Positions 17,801-23,843 of a stretch of 64,000 bases of DNA are shown here, in pieces (position 1 is the stretch's first letter; every line of letters begins with the position of its first letter). A program made the position numbers and the translations under genes. The DNA lies in the NCBI RefSeq assembly GCF_030540545.1, contig NZ_JAUNVZ010000007.1, positions 1-64,000 on the forward strand, written 5' to 3'. This DNA comes from Rothia sp. (in: high G+C Gram-positive bacteria) (lineage in GTDB: Bacteria > Actinomycetota > Actinomycetes > Actinomycetales > Micrococcaceae). The notes below the pieces were generated by a model. The model worked only from the letters and a program-made list of their open reading frames with translations. It searched no databases and had not been told where the DNA came from.

Positions 17801-18391
17801 TTCAGCCAGTTCTGCCTGAACCTCAGCTTCAGCCGCTACAGCCTGTGCGTCTGCCGCATCAACAGCAGATTCCTCAGCGGCAGACTCTGCAGCCTCTTCA
17901 ACCGGCGCTTCGGCGGGAACCTGGACAGCTGCCTCAACACGAGCCAGCACCTCGCTCACAGGTTCCTGCTCGGCAATCTCAACAACCGGTTCCTCAACGG
18001 GTGCCGCAGCGGCAGCCTGCAGACCGGTCTCCATGAGCTGATCCAGTTCGGGTGCAACATCATCTAGCTGTGCCGGCGCCTTCTTGGGCGCGGGCGCGTG
18101 AATAGCCTTCTTAGCCTTCAGCGCGGACAGGCCGGAGGCGATAGCCTCTTCCAGCGGAGGCTCAGGGGTCTTTTCCTTCACAACCTTGGGGCGCACAACC
18201 TTACGGCGTGCGGGAGCTGCCGGGCGCAGGCGAGTCTTGAGCTCTTCGCTTGCTTCTTCGGGCAGTTCGCGTGCCTGCTTGCTGAGGGCTTCGAGGGTGT
18301 CGGGTCGGTTGTTCTTGCTTGCCAGCGAGAGCATGTCGGCAAGAACGTCTACATTCAGACCGGGGTTATTGGCGTTGGTTTCTTCTGCCAC
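14822..18391 (-). CDS. rne: Ribonuclease E/G family protein
   Basis: Endoribonuclease that starts mRNA decay and processes rRNA and tRNA. With GTG 18391 (AAGAAGAG upstream, then VAEETN) it is 1189 residues. The first ~430 are an Ala/Glu/Pro-rich extension with basic patches such as HRRRRRRRG. The catalytic core follows: an S1 domain (IGNVYLGKVQNVLPSMEAAFVDIG), then the DNase I-like part with catalytic aspartates in VVDVNTGKF (about 714) and IVIDFIDM (about 759), and the zinc-link CEECGGRG near 817. A disordered Arg/Glu-rich tail of ~350 residues, the usual scaffold for partners, ends the protein. The 370-base upstream region is consistent with the long leaders of rne genes. Confidence 0.93.
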   Translation of the reverse strand: MAEETNANNPGLNVDVLADMLSLASKNNRPDTLEALSKQARELPEEASEELKTRLRPAAPARRKVVRPKVVKEKTPEPPLEEAIASGLSALKAKKAIHAPAPKKAPAQLDDVAPELDQLMETGLQAAAAAPVEEPVVEIAEQEPVSEVLARVEAAVQVPAEAPVEEAAESAAEESAVDAADAQAVAAEAEVQAELAEAAAEAPVAEAPAAPAAEATAPAEAAEEAQTVVESASEESTEIIIDLEALSDEESEQTEEEEPAEPVKTLRDIQAEKLAEMRAQVGMGSMPLFYSPNLTELSAAATIEREQFKAARLEAARKERMERRREEVAAEAEVTSHRRRRRRRGTEDLEIEGTEDNVETVTKVRAPRISDSHGSNTVTGVRGSTRLEAKRVRRRESRSLGRRRHIVTEAEFLARRESVDRQMLVRQKDDRVQIGVLEDGVLAEHFVSKTQQDSLIGNVYLGKVQNVLPSMEAAFVDIGRGRNAVLYAGEVNWDVSGLDGAPRKIENALKAGDSVLVQVTKDPIGHKGARLTSQVSLPGRYLVYVPGGSMTGISRKLPDTERTRLKKILKDKLPDGAGVIVRTAAEGASEEELANDINRLRAQWEDIQEKANSRKVLAPEMLYQEPDLMIKTVRDVFNEDFTTMTVQGDQAWDSIQAYVTYVAPDLVARLQRWDGEDDLFDHFRVNEQLAKALDRKVYLPSGGSLVIDRTEAMTVVDVNTGKFTGSGGNLEETVTKNNLEAAEEIVRQLRLRDIGGIIVIDFIDMVLESNRELVLRRLIECLGRDRTKHQVAEVTSLGLVQMTRKRLGTGLLEVFSEPCEECGGRGLIVHDAPLSGRSSGASDFIHRHDRTERKRARNAAVRPAETEQVDEQSSQRAHAMADIAAASTRTEESEAAEQSRKKRKRRKRTRRAEVEAAAVVESVESAHNSEDPALDAPEAAIDPHWSGEQGDFEAGQFDHVDPQADPRFTRGSALGDVIAAGEAKARASQKAGRIARSEDGGFRSNRRNERREDSRPQRDERVARTEGKGIREQKRADLRVEDVHELPRKRRTRRSEEQGSARSESRGERSHSAPRVSGVIGGAPRVSGVIGAPAPVAEVESVEKTAAPAASVATVETVAPVARKRRVRRAASSAGIGSGVVAADVQASAQGSVVASASMADVVAPNLSETPTLLGTGVAAADIKRVGKD

Positions 18392-18761
18392 GTCTCTTCT
18401 TTCGTCTGGGCACTGTCCGCGGGCGTGCCGTGTGCATTGCGCACTCAAAAAAGTCTCTGACCAGGCACCGTGCTACAAGCGCACCCACGCTTTATGGTGC
18501 GTGTTGTGGTGGCGAGCTGCCTGCCGGGCGCTATGCGCTGCATCCGGGCTTCTACCGGGTACCGGCAGGTCGTCTACGGTGGTGGGAGCGTGGCCTATCC
18601 GCGGGAAAGCACACACTCAATCCCCTATTATACGGCACCGCGGCGCGTCATAGTAAGTCATATGCACCTTTAAAGATGAAGGCAAACACGGAAAACGCTA
18701 GGATATTAAAGAACCGCCAGCAGGCGACTCAACCGAATATATCCCCGACTTCAAGGAAGCC
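18392..18761. other. Divergent intergenic region: rne leader and VKOR promoter
   Basis: About 370 bases without a gene. It contains a CCTGCCGG/CCGGCAGG inverted repeat at 18520-18569 and smaller GCACC/GGTGC stems, compatible with a folded rne leader. A TATTATAC run near 18627-18634 could be a -10 element for the plus-strand gene. No coding frame is supported. Confidence 0.4.
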
Positions 18762-19412
18762 ATGGCAACCAAGAGCCTAGACACTATCGAAGACACCCCG
18801 CAGGATACGCCCATATCCAAGGAACTTAGCAGCATAGACCGCACCCTGGGTTGGTGGCTGGTCATTACCGCCGGTATTTCCCTGGCTTCCTCGCTCATCC
18901 TCTCCTATGAGCGTATGGCTATTTACATTGATGCCGGACACAGCTCCGTGTGCGATATTAACGCCCTACTCAATTGCGGCACAGTAATGCGAACCCCGCA
19001 GGCAGCGACTTTCTTCGGCTTCCCGAACCCCTTCGTGGGCCTCATGGCATACACTGCCCTGCTGACCGTGGGTGTGGCAATGCTTGCCGGCGCTCGTTTC
19101 AAGCCGTGGTTCTGGTGGTGTGTGCAGGCGGGCGTAACCTTCGCTCTGGGCTTTGTGGTGTACCTGTGGTTCCAGACCACCTTTATTATTGGTGCCCTGT
19201 GCCTATTCTGCATGATCGTGTGGATTATGACCGTGATTATGCTGGTGAAGGTGAGCGTGCGTAATATTCAGGCGGGTCTGATTCGACTCCCCGCGACTCT
19301 GCGCGATGCTTCCAAGAACTGGGAATGGTTCACTATTAGCATTCTGCTGCTGATTATTTTCGGTACCGTACTGATTCACTTCATGTCGGTGATTGTGCAG
19401 CTTTTCGCCTAG
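18762..19412 (+). CDS. Vitamin K epoxide reductase (VKOR) family protein
   Basis: Integral membrane oxidoreductase that reoxidises a DsbA-like partner, passing electrons to menaquinone during disulphide formation outside the cell. The 216 residues show five hydrophobic segments, the active-site CLFC (C147, C150) in a membrane helix, and the loop cysteines C64 and C72 that shuttle electrons, all as expected. No fused thioredoxin domain is present, so the partner must be encoded elsewhere. ATG 18762 follows AAGGAAGCC. The gene runs opposite to its neighbours and ends at a bidirectional terminator shared with nusB. Confidence 0.9.
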   Translation: MATKSLDTIEDTPQDTPISKELSSIDRTLGWWLVITAGISLASSLILSYERMAIYIDAGHSSVCDINALLNCGTVMRTPQAATFFGFPNPFVGLMAYTALLTVGVAMLAGARFKPWFWWCVQAGVTFALGFVVYLWFQTTFIIGALCLFCMIVWIMTVIMLVKVSVRNIQAGLIRLPATLRDASKNWEWFTISILLLIIFGTVLIHFMSVIVQLFA

Positions 19413-19440
19413 ATACCCAAGCAGCTCAAACCTACAAGAA

Positions 19441-19475
19441 TCGCCCCCGATACTTCAAGCAAGTATCGGGGGCGA
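19441..19475. terminator. Bidirectional terminator between VKOR gene and nusB
   Basis: A 15-base arm TCGCCCCCGATACTT is repeated inverted with a 5-base loop, midway between the convergent genes. Confidence 0.8.
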
Positions 19476-19504
19476 TATCTTTTATCAGCTGTTTAGAGCG
19501 CGGT

Positions 19505-19921
19505 TTAAGCCAGCAGAGTGGGCTTGACCTGACGCAACTTATCGAGCACGCCGTTGACAAACTTGGGCGACTCGGGGCTGCCGGAAAGCACGCGGGCAAT
19601 ACCCACAGCCTCCGAAATAGCAACGGCGTCGGGTACGTCGTCGTTGTACAGCAGTTCCCAGGTACCCACACGCAGCACGGTACGATCCACGGCGGGCATA
19701 CGATCCCAAGACCAGTTACGCGAATAGGTTTCAATGTATTCGCGAATCTCGTCGTCGTGGTCGCGCACGCCGCGGATAATATCCTCAGCGTATGCGGAAA
19801 TCTGCGCTACAGTGTGCTTGTGTCGGCGGGCAAGCACCTCGTTAATCTCGTCCTTACTTTGCTCCGCTTCAAAGAGCACCTCAACGGCGCGCAGGCGGGC
19901 TTTAGTGCGGGAGGCGCTCAT
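19505..19921 (-). CDS. nusB: Transcription antitermination factor NusB
   Basis: RNA-binding all-helical protein that, with NusE (S10), binds boxA in rRNA leaders and supports antitermination. The 138 residues show the family's N-terminal ARLRAVEVLFEAE and the C-terminal SPESPKFVNGVLDKL signature. The ATG overlaps the efp stop by one base (TAATG), giving a coupled efp-nusB pair that is widespread in actinobacteria. Confidence 0.95.
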   Translation of the reverse strand: MSASRTKARLRAVEVLFEAEQSKDEINEVLARRHKHTVAQISAYAEDIIRGVRDHDDEIREYIETYSRNWSWDRMPAVDRTVLRVGTWELLYNDDVPDAVAISEAVGIARVLSGSPESPKFVNGVLDKLRQVKPTLLA

Positions 19922-20484
19922 TAGTCGTTCACGCGGCCGAGGTAGTCACCGGTGCGGGTGTCAACCTTGACCTTGGTGCCGGTCTCCAGGAACAGGGGAA
20001 CCTGAATCTCGTAGCCAGTCTCCACGGTTGCGGGCTTGGTGCCACCGGTGGAGCGGTCGCCCTGCAGGCCCGGCTCGGTGTAGGTGATTTCCAGAACCAC
20101 GGATGCGGGCAGTTCAATGTACAGCGGGGTACCCTCGTTCAGTGCAATGGTTGCAACCTGAGACTCGAGCATGTAGTTTGCTGCGTCACCCACCACTGCT
20201 GCGGGAACAGTGATCTGGTCGTAGGTCTTCATGTCCATGAACACGTAGTCGTCGCCGTCCTGGTACAGGTACTGGTAGTCGGAGCGATCCACGGTTGCGG
20301 TCTCGATCTTTGCGCCAGCGTTGAAGGTACGGTCAACGACCTTGCCGGAGGTCACGTTGCGCAGCTTGGTGCGAACGAATGCGCCACCCTTACCGGGCTT
20401 CACGTGCTGGAATTCAACAACGGACCAGAGCTGGCCGTCAATCTTCAGGACTGCACCGTTCTTAATATCAGTGGTAGATGCCAT
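19921..20484 (-). CDS. efp: Elongation factor P
   Basis: Binds the ribosome between the P and E sites and relieves stalling at polyproline. The ATG at 20484 has AAGGAGAGCC upstream; upstream in-frame codons are ignored. It gives 187 residues, the normal length. The loop that reaches the peptidyl-transferase centre reads [11 protein letters not shown] with K32 at its tip; no lysine-modifying enzyme is encoded nearby. The C-terminal domain has the expected [16 protein letters not shown] and [16 protein letters not shown] motifs. The leader contains a 17-base motif also found in front of rpsD. Confidence 0.97.
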   Translation of the reverse strand: MASTTDIKNGAVLKIDGQLWSVVEFQHVKPGKGGAFVRTKLRNVTSGKVVDRTFNAGAKIETATVDRSDYQYLYQDGDDYVFMDMKTYDQITVPAAVVGDAANYMLESQVATIALNEGTPLYIELPASVVLEITYTEPGLQGDRSTGGTKPATVETGYEIQVPLFLETGTKVKVDTRTGDYLGRVND

Positions 20485-20523
20485 CAGGCTCTCCTTCGTT
20501 GAGTCACCGCTTGAGCCGAAATC

Positions 20524-20540
20524 CGCGCTTGGAGTGGGCG
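20524..20540 (-). promoter_or_regulatory. 17-base motif shared with the rpsD leader (efp copy)
   Basis: On the minus strand CGCCCACTCCAAGCGCG lies 40 bases upstream of the efp ATG. The identical 17 bases occur 71 bases upstream of rpsD, on the same strand. The function is unknown. Confidence 0.4.
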
Positions 20541-20693
20541 GGGCGTGCGGTGCATACGTGTTCTTCTCCCCCGCTACCTGCATGATGAGGCGGTTCGCGC
20601 TACCGCTTTTGGGCGCACAGAACCTATCGAGGGGCTAGTTTCTAGTGTACACGATAGCGTCGTGGCGCGGGCGTGAGCGCGCATTAAAAGCGG

Positions 20694-20734
20694 AAAACCC
20701 GCCTTCCGCTCGAAGAATCGAGAGGAAGGCGGGT
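20694..20734 (-). terminator. rpsD terminator
   Basis: ACCCGCCTTCC is matched by GGAAGGCGGGT. On the minus strand the hairpin ends in a short T-run. It lies about 25 bases beyond the rpsD stop. Confidence 0.85.
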
Positions 20735-20758
20735 CGCCGTATCGACATATAGTCGAGA

Positions 20759-21391
20759 TTATGCCAGGCGAGAGTAGTACTCAACGACCAGCTGCTCGTC
20801 GCAGATCACGGGGATCTCAGCGCGCTCGGGCTTGCGCTCGAGCTTTGCGTGCAGCTTCTCAATCTCAACGTTCAGGTATGCGGGAACCTGGGGCAGAACT
20901 GCCTGGTTATCGCCAGCTGCTGCTGCCTGGAAGGGAACAGTCTTCTCAGCCTTGGGGTGAACGTGAATCAGCTGGCCGGGCTTGACCAGGAAGGAGGGGC
21001 GGTCAACGCGAACGCCGTCAACCATGATGTGACGGTGAACGACCATCTGACGAGCCTGTGCAATGGTGCGTGCGAAACCTGCGCGCAGAACCAGTGCGTC
21101 CAGGCGACGCTCCAGCAGCTCGATCATGTTCTTACCGGTCTGACCTTCAGTACGCTTTGCTTCCAGGTATGCGCGGCGCATCTGTGCTTCACGGATGTTG
21201 TACTGTGCGCGCAGACGCTGCTTTTCCTTCAGCTGGGTTGCGTAGTTGGAGTCAGCCTTCTTGCGTGCTGCACCGTGCTGGCCGGGGCCGTACGGGCGAC
21301 GCTCGAGGTACTTTTCTGCCTTCGGGGTCAGTGCGATGCCCAGGGCACGGGACTGACGAACGGTACGGCGGGTGCGGTTGTGCTTAGCCAC
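20759..21391 (-). CDS. rpsD: 30S ribosomal protein S4
   Basis: Primary 16S rRNA-binding protein of the small subunit. The 210 residues begin with GTG 21391 preceded by AAAGGT and contain the S4 core with an S4 RNA-binding domain ([33 protein letters not shown]). The N-terminal zinc-ligand cysteines of some S4 paralogues are missing, so this is the zinc-free form. It is transcribed alone, with its own terminator, and its leader carries the 17-base motif shared with efp. Confidence 0.97.
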   Translation of the reverse strand: MAKHNRTRRTVRQSRALGIALTPKAEKYLERRPYGPGQHGAARKKADSNYATQLKEKQRLRAQYNIREAQMRRAYLEAKRTEGQTGKNMIELLERRLDALVLRAGFARTIAQARQMVVHRHIMVDGVRVDRPSFLVKPGQLIHVHPKAEKTVPFQAAAAGDNQAVLPQVPAYLNVEIEKLHAKLERKPERAEIPVICDEQLVVEYYSRLA

Positions 21392-21461
21392 AATCTACCT
21401 TTCATCGACCCCACAGGTGTGGAGTCTTTATCATCTGTCGGAGCTGGCCTCCTTGCGACCT

Positions 21462-21478
21462 CGCGCTTGGAGTGGGCG
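21462..21478 (-). promoter_or_regulatory. 17-base motif shared with the efp leader (rpsD copy)
   Basis: Second exact copy of CGCCCACTCCAAGCGCG on the minus strand, 71 bases before the rpsD start. The surrounding 414-base gap (21392-21805) otherwise holds the two divergent promoter regions. Confidence 0.4.
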
Positions 21479-21716
21479 AGGCGGAGAGCTGAGGGCAGAG
21501 TCCCGTCAGCTACATTACGCAGCGTTTTGAGGCGCACGTAATTGCCAGACTCCCCCAGTCTACCGGTTTCTCGCCCTTAAATCTAGCGTTGGGGCTAGTG
21601 TGTGCCGGTAGTGTGCAACATGGAATGTCCCTGGCTGGCTCGAAGGGTGCAGCCTAAGTGAGCGCATTCCGGGGTGGGAGGTCCGAGCAGGATATCCGGG
21701 CAAGATATGGGCGGGG

Positions 21717-21722
21717 TATAAT
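21717..21722 (+). promoter_or_regulatory. Candidate -10 element TATAAT
   Basis: A perfect TATAAT 84 bases upstream of the small membrane-protein start. No good -35 hexamer is visible at 16-18 bases. Confidence 0.4.
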
Positions 21723-21805
21723 GGTGGGAGTATTAACACCAATATATAACGCCCCGACATGGGCGTGGGACTATTTATCGGTCGGGATCTTTGAAGGAGA
21801 AAAGC

Positions 21806-22057
21806 ATGAAGGCTGTCGGCACCGCAATGATGGGCATCTCCGCCCTGGTTTTTGCTGCTTCTGCCCTGGCGCTAACCGGCGGGCTTTTTAGCACCGGCGT
21901 GACCCTGATCTGGGTCATTCTTCTACTGCTCTCCCCCTTTATCTTTATGCTGGGTATTCCTTTTGCAACCGGTTCTGGCCCGGAGTACCTGCCGACCGAC
22001 CCTAAGCTGGCTCAGGCGGAGCGTGAACGTCGCGACGCCGAACTCGGCTTGGACTAA
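21806..22057 (+). CDS. Small two-helix membrane protein, unknown function
   Basis: ATG 21806 follows GAAGGAGA at good spacing; an earlier in-frame ATG would bury this site. The 83 residues form two transmembrane helices (about 2-27 and 31-53), then a charged cytoplasmic tail with PTDPKLAQAERERRDAE. No family is recognised. It is a single-gene transcript with its own -10-like box and terminator. Confidence 0.75.
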   Translation: MKAVGTAMMGISALVFAASALALTGGLFSTGVTLIWVILLLLSPFIFMLGIPFATGSGPEYLPTDPKLAQAERERRDAELGLD

Positions 22058-22078
22058 ACACTTCTACTCGTATACAAG

Positions 22079-22113
22079 GGGCGGGGCTGATACAAACAGC
22101 CCCGCCTTTTTAT
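22079..22113 (+). terminator. Terminator of the small membrane-protein gene
   Basis: GGCGGGGCTG and CAGCCCCGCC form a 10-pair stem followed by TTTTTATTT. Confidence 0.9.
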
Positions 22114-22240
22114 TTAACCCGCCACTCTAAGACATCCACATAGTACTTGTAACACGGACACAAATATCTTACACATCCTCTTTTACCATAAAATAGTATA
22201 TAATTACTAGAACAATTCCTCGAAGGCGACAAGGATAACG

Positions 22241-22960
22241 ATGAGTAAGCTAGCCCAGAACCCCCTAGATCAAGAGGCTTTTCTGCAAGCCATGAGCCAG
22301 CCACGTTTTGAACCCTATCTCGAGGCTAGCAACAGGGATTTCGAACAAGCTTACAAACTATACCGCTGGGCAGATAATGTAAGCGAAGCGTTTCATACAG
22401 CCCTGGAGTACACAGAAGTTGCCCTTCGCAACCATATAGACACTGTTCTCAAAGATTCAAATGAACGTTACGGCTACACAGCTGATTGGACTCTCGAGAA
22501 GAACAGCTTCCCTCTTCTATACGCAGTTTTAGGCCAAAAGTCCCTTAAAGATTCACGCGCTCGAGCACGCTCGTCGTACCATCATTCAGACCCGGTCCAC
22601 GATGATATACTTAGTCAAATTTCCTTTGGCTTCTGGCATTACCTCATTGGCAGCAAATGGGAACAACCTCACCATCAAGCTTTATGGTCTACTTGCCTGC
22701 ACCATGGATTCCCCTACCTTTCCACGGATCCTCAAAGTAATGAGCAACGAGTTAAAACGGGTAAGCAAGTGAGCCGCCTCCTTGAGTTGCGCAATCGTAT
22801 TTCACATCGGGAGAACCTACTCAAAGTCAATATTGAGCATCGTAGGAACGACATCCTGTCTCTTCTGAATAAGCTGGATACCCACTATCCGAAAACTCTC
22901 GGTCCCTTTGCAAGGCTACGTGAGCTGGAAAAAGCCGATCCACGCATATCCCCTATCTAG
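22241..22960 (+). CDS. Abi-family protein with a HEPN-type motif
   Basis: A 239-residue protein resembling the AbiD/AbiF (Abi_2-like) family of abortive-infection proteins. It is mostly helical and carries the HEPN ribonuclease signature R-x4-6-H as R184 N R I S H189, and the family-typical block ISFGFWHYLIG near residue 125. HEPN proteins of this sort usually cleave RNA when a phage is sensed, halting the infected cell. ATG 22241 is preceded by AAGGA. The gene and its AT-rich upstream region differ in composition from the housekeeping genes around it. It is the first gene of a small island that also holds an MmeI-type enzyme, which supports a defence role. No separate antitoxin is visible beside it. 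Confidence 0.8.
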   Translation: MSKLAQNPLDQEAFLQAMSQPRFEPYLEASNRDFEQAYKLYRWADNVSEAFHTALEYTEVALRNHIDTVLKDSNERYGYTADWTLEKNSFPLLYAVLGQKSLKDSRARARSSYHHSDPVHDDILSQISFGFWHYLIGSKWEQPHHQALWSTCLHHGFPYLSTDPQSNEQRVKTGKQVSRLLELRNRISHRENLLKVNIEHRRNDILSLLNKLDTHYPKTLGPFARLRELEKADPRISPI

Positions 22961-22975
22961 GAGACCAAAGTTGGT

Positions 22976-23071
22976 CTTAAACCACCTCACCCCTCGATAC
23001 ACAGGGTATAAACCCGGTATCGAGGGGTGATTCGAAGTATTGCACCCCAGTCCAAGCCCGGAGCTTTCGTG
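22976..23071 (+). repeat. Duplicated ~100-bp segment with terminator hairpin, copy 1
   Basis: Begins TTAAACCACCTCACCCCTCGA, continues with a hairpin (CACCCCTCGATAC paired with GTATCGAGGGGTG) and ends with AGTCCAAGCCCGGAGCTTTC. The same series recurs at 23696-23803 with a few substitutions and a small insertion. It lies just after the Abi-type gene and probably terminates it. Confidence 0.75.
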
Positions 23072-23129
23072 AAATATTATATCATACAAAAGGCAGTAGT
23101 CGCTTACATTACCATAAATTTGAAGATAC

Positions 23130-23348
23130 TTATGGTCGTACGGTGGGCATAATGGCTCCATCCGCACCACGTCTACGCTCGTCAGTCCAGTAGTCTTCTC
23201 CGGACACACTCGCGGTAGGTGCTGATGTCGAGGTAGTATCCGGCGAGCGCTCAGTACTGCTAGTTTCAGACCTGAAGAAGAGTAAACAGCCCACCAGAAT
23301 ACCCAGTGCTATCACCGTATAGACTATCCACGCTTTACGAGCTTTCAT
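23130..23348 (-). CDS. Small single-pass membrane or exported protein
   Basis: 72 residues: a short basic start (MKARKAW), one hydrophobic helix (about 8-25), then a Ser/Thr-rich stretch and a charged end (DYWTDERRRGADGA). The cysteine at residue 21 lies in the helix without a convincing lipobox. GGGGCACC precedes the ATG. It has no recognised relatives and lies between the two copies of the duplicated segment, so it may be island cargo. Confidence 0.5.
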   Translation of the reverse strand: MKARKAWIVYTVIALGILVGCLLFFRSETSSTERSPDTTSTSAPTASVSGEDYWTDERRRGADGAIMPTVRP

Positions 23349-23488
23349 AGAGGTGCCCCTATTCTCTACCGGCCATTCGTGAGTGAATCTATATATTCAT
23401 CTTAGAATGAGAGTATGAGTCAGGGATGAAATATCGCCATGATGACGCTATATGACACCTACACTTTGCCCTTAAGGAGCCCCCTTCA

Positions 23489-23626
23489 ATGTCTTCGAAC
23501 CCCGCAGAAAATACTGAAGAGTATCATGCCCTGCTGGCAGCATGCAAAGAGCTAGATGCGTTCTTTGCCGGCGACAGGAAAGCTAAAACCCATAAGTCAG
23601 CGATAGAAGAACTAGGACTCAAGTAG
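23489..23626 (+). CDS. 45-residue acidic small ORF
   Basis: ATG 23489 follows a strong AAGGAG with 9-base spacing, which is the main reason to accept it. The product is charged and helical, with one cysteine, and ends IEELGLK; it has no hydrophobic segment. It ends about 70 bases before copy 2 of the duplicated segment, mirroring the Abi-type gene and copy 1. It could be a remnant of a larger gene, an antitoxin-like partner or an independent small protein. Confidence 0.5.
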   Translation: MSSNPAENTEEYHALLAACKELDAFFAGDRKAKTHKSAIEELGLK

Positions 23627-23695
23627 AGGATAGCTAGGCGAAAGTCCAGCAGAGATATCTGAGGAGCTACCACGGTTACAGGTCTCCTCTCCAGC

Positions 23696-23803
23696 TTTAA
23701 ACCACCTCACCCCTCGACACGCAGGGTATAAACCCGGTATCGAGGGGTGAAACCGAAGCATTGCGCCGTGCACAAGAAACAGAGTCCAAGCCCGGAGCTT
23801 TCA
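23696..23803 (+). repeat. Duplicated ~100-bp segment with terminator hairpin, copy 2
   Basis: Second copy of the 22976-23071 element, differing by scattered substitutions and about 10 extra bases before AGTCCAAGCCCGGAGCTTTC. It separates the convergent 45-residue ORF and MmeI-type gene and probably terminates at least one of them. Confidence 0.75.
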
Positions 23804-23843
23804 CGCACCAACATAGCGCACTATAAGAAATGCGATCTAGAGG

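Noticed and set aside
22241-22960. Abi-type gene as half of a classical toxin-antitoxin pair
   Set aside because: No adjacent gene of antitoxin type in the same operon; the nearest small ORF is over 500 bases away.
22976-23803. Two repeats with a spacer as a CRISPR-like array
   Set aside because: Only two copies, about 720 bases apart, with genes between them and no cas genes; better explained as a duplicated terminator segment.
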